DNA of 64,000 nucleotides from Parabacteroides chongii. Its GTDB lineage: Bacteria > Bacteroidota > Bacteroidia > Bacteroidales > Tannerellaceae. The stretch lies in contig NZ_CP120849.1 of assembly GCF_029581355.1 (NCBI RefSeq), forward strand, positions 2,202,501 through 2,266,500. The letters are read 5' to 3'. The notes beneath the pieces were generated by a model. That model was not told where the DNA came from, ran no database searches, and saw only the letters and a program-made list of their open reading frames with translations. Below are positions 20,316-27,912 of the stretch, in pieces (position 1 is the stretch's first letter; each line of letters begins with the position of its first letter). A program made the translations under genes and the position numbers.

Positions 20316-22313
20316 ATGCGAACATTATATGTTAAAATGATTGTATGCCTGTTTGGTATACTTCTGTGTGTGCCTGCTGTGTATGCACAGACAATTGATA
20401 CGACTGCTTATCACCAGCTGAAAGGTGTCGAAGTGGTGGAGAAGGCGCGTCCGTCCACTACCCGCGAAGCGGCTCCTTTGCAGGTGATGGATCGTGCCGG
20501 CATCGAACGGTTGGGGATACAGGACTTGTCGGAAGCGGTAAAACGTTTCTCCGGTGCTACCGTAAAGGATTACGGTGGGATAGGAGGACTGAAGACTGTT
20601 TCTGTGCGCAGCCTGGGTGCACAACATACAGCCGTCAGCTATGATGGCGTGACGATAACGGATGCCCAGAGCGGACAGGTCGATATCAGCCGCTTCTCAC
20701 TGGATAATGTAGAAATGGTTTCACTTTCGATCGGACAGACCGACGATATTTTCCAGACAGCCCGGATGTATGCATCGGCGGGGGCGTTGAGTGTGAAGAC
20801 TAGTTCTCCGGACTTTACATCTTCTCCTTTCCATTTGAAAGCTCAATTGAAAGCGGGGTCATTCGGTCTCGTGAATCCTTATTTACGTTATGAGCAGAAG
20901 TTCGGTAAAAAATGGTATGCCTCCTGGCATGGCGATTATTTGCGGGCTGATGGTAATTATCCGTTTACCTTAGTGAACGGTGACTTGGTAGAAAAGAAGA
21001 AAAGAAATAACAGTGATATCGAATCCTGGCGTACAGAACTTAATTTTGCAGGTGATTTGGGAAAAGCCGGTACGCTGTCGATGAAAGGATATTATTTTGA
21101 TTCCCACAGAGGACTGCCAGGGTCTGTAATTCTCTACAATGATTATTCAGGTGAACGCTTGTGGGATCGGAATGCCTTTGCACAAGCTCGTTATGAGAAT
21201 CGTATAACTGAAAAGTTCGCTTTGCAGGCACAGGCCAAATATAATTACTCCTGGATGCGCCATTTGGATGTTGATAATAAGTATGAGTCGGGAAGACAGG
21301 ATGACCGGTATACACAAAAGGAATATTATCTTTCCGTATCCGGTTTATATTCGCTGACAGATCATCTTTCGTTTTCTTTGGCTGAAGATTATTTCATCAA
21401 TACATTGGATAATACCATTCCGGAATGTCCTTTCCCAAAAAGATATACTTCTTTAACGGCTTTGGCCGCCCAATATAAAGATACAAGATTGACTGCTACA
21501 GCCAGTTTATTGGGAACTTATATAACCGAGAAAGTAGAAAGAGGCGACAAGCCGTCTGACCGTAAACGATTATCACCGGCAGTCAGTTTATCATGGAGGG
21601 TTATGCCTGAATATAATTTCCGTTTACGAGCTTCTTATAAAGATATATTCCGTGTTCCGACTTTTAATGACCTGTATTATCTGCGGATGGGAAATACCAA
21701 TTTGAAACCGGAGCGTGCAACTCAATATAACCTGGGAATGACCTGGAGTGGTTCGTTACCTTTTATTAATTATCTGAATGCATTTGTGGATGGTTATTAT
21801 AATCGTGTGAGTGATAAGATCGTTGCCATACCGACTATGTTCATCTGGAAAATGATGAATATGGGGGAAGTTTCAATCGGGGGAATTGATGTCAACTTGT
21901 CGGCAGAGGTTCCTTTATGGAAAAATATTTCTTTATCCGGACAAGCTTCTTATTCCTGGCAACATGCGATAGATATAACAGACGGGACTGAGAAGAATTA
22001 TCGGGATCAAATACCTTATACTCCACGGCATTCAGGAAATGTATCTGTGGCATTCCAAATGCCCTGGGTCAATGTGTCTTATTTATTGACCGTGGTAGGA
22101 GACCGCTATGCAAGTCCCCAAAATATAGGAAGGAATCTGATAGATCGTTATGCGGAACAAACGATTTCGCTGAATCGATCGTTTACTTTTGCTTCCTGTT
22201 CTTTGCGGTTGCAGTTTGATATTATAAATGTCGGTAATATAAATTATGATGTGATAAAGTACTACCCCATGCCCGGACGTTCTTTCCGGGGAGGGCTTGT
22301 TTTTGTGTATTAA
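20316..22313 (+). CDS. btuB: BtuB-like TonB-dependent cobalamin receptor
   Basis: Outer-membrane transporter of 665 residues. A signal peptide (MRTLYVKMIVCLFGILLCVP, cleaved near AYAQ) is followed by a TonB-box region, the plug (QVMDRAGIERLGIQDLSEAVK, about 57-78; VRSLGAQHTAVSYDGV near 104) and a 22-strand-type barrel ending in FRGGLVFVY. It has no STN or carboxypeptidase-like domain. The cobalamin riboswitch directly upstream and btuG/btuF downstream identify the substrate. Confidence 0.93.
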   Translation: MRTLYVKMIVCLFGILLCVPAVYAQTIDTTAYHQLKGVEVVEKARPSTTREAAPLQVMDRAGIERLGIQDLSEAVKRFSGATVKDYGGIGGLKTVSVRSLGAQHTAVSYDGVTITDAQSGQVDISRFSLDNVEMVSLSIGQTDDIFQTARMYASAGALSVKTSSPDFTSSPFHLKAQLKAGSFGLVNPYLRYEQKFGKKWYASWHGDYLRADGNYPFTLVNGDLVEKKKRNNSDIESWRTELNFAGDLGKAGTLSMKGYYFDSHRGLPGSVILYNDYSGERLWDRNAFAQARYENRITEKFALQAQAKYNYSWMRHLDVDNKYESGRQDDRYTQKEYYLSVSGLYSLTDHLSFSLAEDYFINTLDNTIPECPFPKRYTSLTALAAQYKDTRLTATASLLGTYITEKVERGDKPSDRKRLSPAVSLSWRVMPEYNFRLRASYKDIFRVPTFNDLYYLRMGNTNLKPERATQYNLGMTWSGSLPFINYLNAFVDGYYNRVSDKIVAIPTMFIWKMMNMGEVSIGGIDVNLSAEVPLWKNISLSGQASYSWQHAIDITDGTEKNYRDQIPYTPRHSGNVSVAFQMPWVNVSYLLTVVGDRYASPQNIGRNLIDRYAEQTISLNRSFTFASCSLRLQFDIINVGNINYDVIKYYPMPGRSFRGGLVFVY

Positions 22314-22352
22314 GAATAGATTTTGGTTAACAAACAATTAATGTAATTAGAA

Positions 22353-23438
22353 ATGAAAAAGAATTTTTATTGGTTTGCCTGTCTTGCTTGTGCAGTGCTG
22401 GCTTTTTCTTCTTGTAGTGATGATGACGATAAGAATGGACCGGATGTAGAGATCCCGGAAGAAGTAACAGGTGTTTATATTCTGGACGGTGGTAGTTTTG
22501 GTGATAATAATACCGGAATTTCTTATTTGGACTCAGAAGGAAAGGTAACAGAAGATATTTTTAAGAAACAGAATAACCGTGCTTTGGGAGATATGGGACA
22601 ACACATGATTAAATATGGTTCTAAACTATATGTATCGGTGTATGGTTCCAAGACTGTTGAAATATTGGATGCTGCCGATGCTACAAGCTTGAAGCAGTTG
22701 ACTTTGACTGACGATCAGGGTGCAACACGTGCTCCACGTATGTTTGCTGCCTATAAAGACAAAGTGTATCTGACTACTTTTGACGGTTATGTAGCTAAAA
22801 TAGATACTGCATCGATGGCTGTTGAAGGCTATGTGAAAGTAGGTCCTAATCCTGACGGCATAACGGTTGCCAATGGTCGTATCTATACGGCAGATACAGA
22901 TGGAATGAACTGGCCGAGTCAAAGTACCAGTGTTTCTGTTATCGATATTAATAGCTTTAAATTCGAAAAAACAATTACAGTGTCATTGAACCCGAATTAT
23001 ATCTATTCAGATTCAGATGGTGATGTATATGTTATTTGTATGAGCGACTATTCAGATGATAAATCGTATATTGTGCAACGTATTGATGCTAAAACAGACG
23101 AAGTAAAGACTGTAGAAGGTATTAAGGCTTATAAAATGACTGTTGCGGATGATATCGCATATATCATGTTCAATGATTATTATGCAAATGAAGTGAAGTT
23201 TTATAAATACGACCTGAAAAACGAGAAGCTGTTGAGTGATAATTTTATCACAGATGGAACTGTAGTCAGCTCTCCTAATGGTATCGGTGTTGATCCCGTT
23301 ACAGGTGATATCTATGTAGGGAAAAGCAATAAGAAGAACAATGGAGATGTTTATATCTTCTCTTCTGAAGGAAAGTTGAAGTCTCAGTTTGAAACGCTTC
23401 CTTATCCGTCAGAATTTGTATTTATGACTAATAAGTAA
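22353..23438 (+). CDS. btuG: BtuG-like surface cobalamin-binding lipoprotein
   Basis: A 361-residue lipoprotein (signal MKKNFYWFACLACAVLAFSS, cysteine 21, then an acidic SDDDDKN stretch typical of surface-exposed Bacteroidetes lipoproteins). The rest is a beta-propeller of YncE/DUF5074 type with repeated D-x-x-S/T-x-x-V-x-x-I blades. Known BtuG proteins capture cobalamin with very high affinity and pass it to BtuB; the same order btuB-btuG is seen here. The name rests on fold, length and context. Confidence 0.85.
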   Translation: MKKNFYWFACLACAVLAFSSCSDDDDKNGPDVEIPEEVTGVYILDGGSFGDNNTGISYLDSEGKVTEDIFKKQNNRALGDMGQHMIKYGSKLYVSVYGSKTVEILDAADATSLKQLTLTDDQGATRAPRMFAAYKDKVYLTTFDGYVAKIDTASMAVEGYVKVGPNPDGITVANGRIYTADTDGMNWPSQSTSVSVIDINSFKFEKTITVSLNPNYIYSDSDGDVYVICMSDYSDDKSYIVQRIDAKTDEVKTVEGIKAYKMTVADDIAYIMFNDYYANEVKFYKYDLKNEKLLSDNFITDGTVVSSPNGIGVDPVTGDIYVGKSNKKNNGDVYIFSSEGKLKSQFETLPYPSEFVFMTNK

Positions 23439-23452
23439 AAACACTTTGTGAT

Positions 23453-24577
23453 TTGAAACAAATTTGTTTTTTCATAATATTTGTGCTTTGGGCTGTTTCG
23501 TGTACTCAGTCCAAAGTTCAGAACACTACCGGAAGTGATTTATTAAGTTCCGACACCATCCGTTACGCCCAAGGATTTACAGTTCAATATTTCGACGACT
23601 ATACCTCCGTCGAAGTCCGTGATCCCTGGGACAGTACCCGTATCCTGCAACGGTACCTTTTGGTAGACCGTGAGCAGTCGGTACCGGGTAATCTGCCGAA
23701 AGGAACAGTGGTACGGACTCCTATTCGTAATATAGTTGTCTATACCTCCGTACATGCTGCTATTATCGATCAGCTGAATGAAGCTGATAAGGTGATCGGT
23801 GTATGCGAACCCCGATATATGGATACTCCTGCCATTCAGGAGGGTCTGCGTGCTGGACGGATTGCCGATCTGGGTGAAGCAACTTCGCCGAATATAGAAA
23901 AGATCATCGGTATAGGGGCGGAGATCATCATCGCTTCCCCCTTTCAGAATGCGGGATATGGCCCGGCTGAGAAACTGGGTATTCCCATTATTGAGGCAGC
24001 CGACTATATGGAGTCGTTGCCTCTGGGACGGACCGAATGGATACGTTTCTATGGCCTGTTGTTTGGAAAGAGTGCGATGGCAGACTCCATCTTCCGCGAA
24101 ACGGAACAAAGCTACCTGGAACTGAAAGAGCTGGCAAAGACCGTGACCAACCGTCCGACCGTCATCTCCGAAAAGAAATTCGGCTCTTCCTGGTATATGC
24201 CTGCCGGTGATAGCTACATCGCCCATTTGTATGCCGATGCCGGTGCCGATTATATCTTTAAGGATCTTCCCGGAGCAGGCAGCACACCTCTGGCTTTTGA
24301 AACCGTGCTCGATAAAGCCATCCATGCCGATATATGGCTGATCAAATATAATCAGGCAAATGATATGACATACAAAGATCTGCGTACCGAGTATACTCCC
24401 TACGAGAACTTTGATGCCTTCAAGAATCGTCGGATCTATACCTGTAATACGGGCGTTGTTCCTTATTATGAGGAGTTTCCGATCCATCCGGATTATCTGT
24501 TGAAAGACCTGGTGTGGGTATTTCATCCTGAATTACTGCCCGGTTATACACCGCGTTATTACCGGAAGATGGAATAA
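23453..24577 (+). CDS. btuF: BtuF-like periplasmic cobalamin-binding lipoprotein
   Basis: Substrate-binding protein of the ABC type III (helical-backbone) class, 374 residues. The start is a TTG at 23453, chosen because it gives a clean lipoprotein signal (MKQICFFIIFVLWAVSC) and because no upstream ATG exists after the btuG stop 14 bases before. Class motifs are RNIVVYTSVHAAIIDQLNEADKVIGV-type sequence near 90-115 and SPNIEKIIGIGAEIIIASPF near 145. In related loci btuC and btuD follow; here they do not. Confidence 0.87.
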   Translation: MKQICFFIIFVLWAVSCTQSKVQNTTGSDLLSSDTIRYAQGFTVQYFDDYTSVEVRDPWDSTRILQRYLLVDREQSVPGNLPKGTVVRTPIRNIVVYTSVHAAIIDQLNEADKVIGVCEPRYMDTPAIQEGLRAGRIADLGEATSPNIEKIIGIGAEIIIASPFQNAGYGPAEKLGIPIIEAADYMESLPLGRTEWIRFYGLLFGKSAMADSIFRETEQSYLELKELAKTVTNRPTVISEKKFGSSWYMPAGDSYIAHLYADAGADYIFKDLPGAGSTPLAFETVLDKAIHADIWLIKYNQANDMTYKDLRTEYTPYENFDAFKNRRIYTCNTGVVPYYEEFPIHPDYLLKDLVWVFHPELLPGYTPRYYRKME

Positions 24578-24655
24578 CGTAATTCTACCTAAAAGTTTTT
24601 CGGATTTATTTGTTATTTGCAATAATAACTTATAATATCCTGTTTATTAGAATAT

Positions 24656-24694
24656 AACGCCATTGCAAATGCCTCTTTTATTTGCAATGGCGTT
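24656..24694 (+). terminator. Terminator of the btu operon
   Basis: Perfect 15-bp inverted repeat AACGCCATTGCAAAT / ATTTGCAATGGCGTT with a 9-base loop, 79 bases after the btuF stop. The T-run after it is weak. Confidence 0.6.
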
Positions 24695-24850
24695 TGTCAT
24701 TTGTCATATATACACAAAGTTTTCAAAAAGTATCTGCCATCTGTCACCTGTCGGTGTAACATTCATGTTATCAAACGATAAAGCGTTGCAGACGTTTCTT
24801 TTTATCTGCAACTTCATCTGTCATCTGTCACCTGTATCGTTACCTGCATA
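24695..24850. repeat. Degenerate TGTCATCTGTCACCTG repeat tract
   Basis: Repeated short units TTTGTCAT, ATCTGCCATCTGTCACCTGT, CATCTGTCATCTGTCACCTG, with a small inverted repeat GTTGCAG/CTGCAAC at 24785-24811. A 62-codon ORF over this tract is made of the repeat and is not a gene. Confidence 0.6.
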
Positions 24851-24925
24851 AGACTATGTATTAATAGCCATATAACTGCCTGTTAAGAAGGGAGATGCTA
24901 ATACAAGAGTCCCGACCTGTTAAAA

Positions 24926-25010
24926 TTACCCTGTACAGGGTAACCTGGTAGAGTGTACAGGCTGGTTTTGTACGGTGTGCAGGGTAATTTGCCAGGGTGT
25001 ACAGGGTAGA
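24926..25010. repeat. Palindrome plus tandem GTGTACAGGGTAA units
   Basis: A perfect 18-bp palindrome TTACCCTGTACAGGGTAA (24926-24943) is followed by three variants of its right half: GTGTACAGGCT, GTGTGCAGGGTAA and GTGTACAGGGTAG. Function unknown. Confidence 0.7.
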
Positions 25011-25077
25011 AATAACAGCTCAAATCTTAACATTTAGTTCTTCCTGTCTTAATATATAAAAGCTGCTAGAGAGGGTG

Positions 25078-25193
25078 GGAGTGTGATTATCATAATCCAG
25101 GGTTAAAACCCCGGGCTAATTTGGGGTCAGGCTTACAGCCTTCAAGATTAATAAGAACCAGGTACGCGGATGACGCGGATTAGGTTCTTTTAT
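25078..25193. other. Intergenic-repeat-like sequence before the transposase-family gene
   Basis: Contains CCCGGGCTAATTTGGGGTC-type sequence and a GACGCGGAT-like motif between AAGAACC and GGTTCTT arms. It looks like dispersed Bacteroidales repeat material rather than coding sequence; recognition is from general familiarity only. Confidence 0.4.
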
Positions 25194-25294
25194 TGCGACA
25201 AATAGATTCAAATTTGGCAAATATTGAACAAACTATGCCTATTCATCTATTAATTATGTATATTTGTGCAGTTACTAACATAAAACACTTAATT

Positions 25295-26209
25295 ATGAAA
25301 GAATTAGATCAGAAAGCCATGGCAGAGAATGAAAGACAAGAGTTACAGGACCGGTATGTCCGCTTCGACTGGGCAATCAAGCGCTTGTTGCGCCAGAAGG
25401 CCAACTTCGGTGTGCTCAACGGTTTCCTGACCGTGATGTTGCGTGAGGAGGTTAATATTCTCGAAATCCTTGAAAGTGAAAGCAACCAGGAAAGTGCCGA
25501 CGATAAATTCAACCGTGTCGACATCAAGGCCAGGAACAGCAAAGGCGAAATTATCATCGTCGAGATCCAAAACACCCGTGAGGTACATTATCTCGAACGC
25601 ATCCTCTACGGAGTGGCCAAAGCCATCACCGAGCATATCTCGCTGGGCGAAGGCTATCAGAATGTAAAGAAAGTCTACTCCATCAGTATCCTTTATTTTG
25701 ATCTGGGTGTGGGAACAGACTATATCTATCATGGTCAGAACCATTTCACCGGCGTACATACCGGCGACCGTCTGCGTATTAACACACGTGATCGCGATGC
25801 AGTCATTACTCGTCTGCCTGCGGAGATCTTTCCGGAGTACATTCTTATCCGCGTAAACGAGTTCGACAAAGTGGCCACCACGCCATTGGATGAATGGATC
25901 ACCTATTTGAAAGACGGTACGATCCGTCCCGACACGACGGCGCCCGGTCTTCGTGAAGCCCGCGAGAAACTGAAATACTACTCCATGTCTTCGAGTGAGC
26001 GCCATGCGTATGACGAGCACCTGAATGCGATCATGATCCAAAACGACGTACTCGATACTGCCAAATGGGAAGGCCGTCTTGAAGGTCTTGCCGAAGGAAA
26101 AGCCGATGCTTTGCGTCAGACGGCAGTTAATATGAAACGTATGGGAATGCCGACAGCCGACATTGTAACCTGCACAGGGTTGTCGGTAGAGGAAATCGAG
26201 AAGTTATAG
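25295..26209 (+). CDS. PD-(D/E)XK nuclease family transposase-like protein (Rpn/PDDEXK_2)
   Basis: A 304-residue protein from the ATG at 25295 (MKELDQKAMAENERQ); the frame is open for 34 codons upstream without features. It opens with DRYVRFDWAIKRLLRQKANFGVLNGFL, then has the nuclease core D-x-x-A-x-x-x-x-G-x-x-x-x-V-E-I-Q (VDIKARNSKGEIIIVEIQN, about 70-90). It ends with an AEG/AKWEGRLEGLAEGKAD repeat region and a helical tail. Such proteins are annotated as transposase or recombination-promoting nucleases. No terminal inverted repeats were found, so mobility is unproven. A TATATTTG element at 25259-25266 could be its promoter. Confidence 0.85.
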   Translation: MKELDQKAMAENERQELQDRYVRFDWAIKRLLRQKANFGVLNGFLTVMLREEVNILEILESESNQESADDKFNRVDIKARNSKGEIIIVEIQNTREVHYLERILYGVAKAITEHISLGEGYQNVKKVYSISILYFDLGVGTDYIYHGQNHFTGVHTGDRLRINTRDRDAVITRLPAEIFPEYILIRVNEFDKVATTPLDEWITYLKDGTIRPDTTAPGLREAREKLKYYSMSSSERHAYDEHLNAIMIQNDVLDTAKWEGRLEGLAEGKADALRQTAVNMKRMGMPTADIVTCTGLSVEEIEKL

Positions 26210-26249
26210 AAATAATTGAGCCTATCCGAACATAAACTATCAAAATAAC

Positions 26250-26286
26250 AAAATCCCCGGTCTCAAGGAACTGAGCCGGGGATTTT
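26250..26286. terminator. Bidirectional terminator between convergent genes
   Basis: Stem AAAATCCCCGG-t-CTCA / TGAG-c-CGGGGATTTT with a short loop, A-run on one side and T-run on the other. It lies between the convergent genes at 26209 and 26333 and can serve both. Confidence 0.88.
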
Positions 26287-26332
26287 CTGTAGTTTGGCAT
26301 TTGAATTATAGGGAGTTGTTATTTTTGGTCCG

Positions 26333-27709
26333 TTATGCGTAGCCGTTCAGCATTCCGTAGAAATACATCGGCTTTAATATGTAAACTTTCAGTAACCAGG
26401 CTGCCCATTGTTCTTTTGATGTGTCCAACATCGTGAACGGGAATGAAGTTGCCGGTTTTTTATCATAATCGAACTCGCACAAAAGCACGTGTCCATAGTC
26501 TGTAACGATCGGGCAGGCTGCATATCCGTTGTATTTCTCAACAGGTTCTTTGCCTTCCATCAACGAGATCAGGTTCTTTGCAGCGATCGGCACTTGCATG
26601 CGTACGGCGGCAGATGTCTTACTGGTCGGTATGCCGGCAACATCTCCCAAAGAGACAATGTTCGGATACGTTTTATGTACCAGTGTCGTTTTATCGACCA
26701 TCACCCAGGCTTCGGCAGCCAGCTTGCCTTCCGTCCATCCCAGTCCGGCTTCGCGAACGAAATCAGGAGCCGACATAGGAGGTGCGAAGTGGAAGAAATC
26801 GTAATCTTCTATGAAAGGAGTGATTACTTTTTCTTCTCCGACTGTTTCTACCTTTTCAAAATGTACTTGTTTGGCTGCTGTATCGACACCTTTTACACGC
26901 ACATTGAGATTGATCGGAATATTGCGTTCCTTATAAATCTCCAGTAGACGGGGAGTATAGAAAGGAATATCATACAGCTCTTTGGATGCTGTGAAGTAAT
27001 CCAGTTTAAGCTTATCCCGTGTACCCTGTTTGCGGCTGTAATCGTCTGTCAGCAAGCAAATCTTTTTCGGTGCCCCTCCGCATTTGTGTTTCGTGTATGT
27101 ATCGGTGTAGATACCACGGCCACCTGTTTTAGAGAATTCCTGGAGCGCTTTCCAGGTTTTTTGTGCACCTTCGAAATCATATATACTGTGAGCGTTTCCC
27201 ACTCCCAAAGTATCGTGTGTAATCCCTTCTACCTTTTCCCAGTTTGTCTGCACTCCCGGAGTCAGGACCAGAAAGTCGTAAGCGACCTTTCCGTTGTTGT
27301 TTGTTGTTACCAGGTTCATCACCGGGTCGACTGCTGCAACCGAATCTTTAATCCATTTTACTCCGTCAGGAATACAGTTCTCTTGTTTTTTCCAAACGTC
27401 GTCCGGTTGATAAACACCGGAAGCTATCAAAGTAAAACCAGGCTGGTAGAACTGTCGATCGCTTGGATCTATCAGTGTGATATCCGGCTTATCCAGCCAG
27501 TGCATCAAACGTGCAGCCATACTGAGCCCGGCTGCCCCTCCACCGATAACTACGATCTTTCCTTTTGCATTACTTGAGAATGCGTGAGCTTTTTGTGTAC
27601 CCACAGCGGTTGTAATTCCCGCTGCTGTTAATATTTTGAGGAAATGGCGGCGACTGATTCCCTGCCTTTCCAATTCTTCCAGTTGTTCTTCCAGATCGTG
27701 TTTCATCAT
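26333..27709 (-). CDS. Sulfide:quinone oxidoreductase-like FAD protein with Tat signal
   Basis: A 458-residue flavoprotein. The N-terminus has a long lead and a twin-arginine signal (SRRHFLKILTAAGITTAVG, about 19-37). The FAD-binding motif is VVIGGGAAGLSMAARL (about 53-68). KHKCGGAPKKICLLTDD (about 207-223) is the SQR-type redox cysteine segment, and GYAACPIVTDYGHVLLCEFDY near 400 is the family's C-terminal motif. It should oxidise sulfide or a related sulfur compound and reduce quinone at the membrane; the exact substrate is inferred. It is a single gene facing the transposase-like gene. Confidence 0.85.
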   Translation of the reverse strand: MMKHDLEEQLEELERQGISRRHFLKILTAAGITTAVGTQKAHAFSSNAKGKIVVIGGGAAGLSMAARLMHWLDKPDITLIDPSDRQFYQPGFTLIASGVYQPDDVWKKQENCIPDGVKWIKDSVAAVDPVMNLVTTNNNGKVAYDFLVLTPGVQTNWEKVEGITHDTLGVGNAHSIYDFEGAQKTWKALQEFSKTGGRGIYTDTYTKHKCGGAPKKICLLTDDYSRKQGTRDKLKLDYFTASKELYDIPFYTPRLLEIYKERNIPINLNVRVKGVDTAAKQVHFEKVETVGEEKVITPFIEDYDFFHFAPPMSAPDFVREAGLGWTEGKLAAEAWVMVDKTTLVHKTYPNIVSLGDVAGIPTSKTSAAVRMQVPIAAKNLISLMEGKEPVEKYNGYAACPIVTDYGHVLLCEFDYDKKPATSFPFTMLDTSKEQWAAWLLKVYILKPMYFYGMLNGYA

Positions 27710-27912
27710 GCCTATAGAAATTAAGATTCAATTGCACCGGCAAAGGAAGTACATTTGGAAATAGATCAGCTAAAAAAGACTACTACACTACTTGCACAAA
27801 TGATGTGTGTGGAGAAAAAGAGTACATCAGGACTTTCTCATGACTATTACAATAGAGGTTAAGTATTTGATATATACGTTCTTGTGAAAATATCAATTCT
27901 AGAAAATACTTT

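Noticed and set aside
23543..24526. 327-codon minus-strand ORF
   Set aside because: Antisense to the btuF-like gene; no signal or family features.
24695..24850. CRISPR array
   Set aside because: The units are short, degenerate and without regular spacers; no cas genes in the window.
24663..24851. 62-codon ORF as a small gene
   Set aside because: Made of the TCTGTCACCTGT repeat and half of the terminator stem.
25343..26041. 232-codon minus-strand ORF
   Set aside because: Antisense to the PD-(D/E)XK protein, which has a recognisable core.
25295..26209. Complete insertion sequence
   Set aside because: The protein family is called transposase, but no terminal inverted repeats or target duplication could be found by eye around it.
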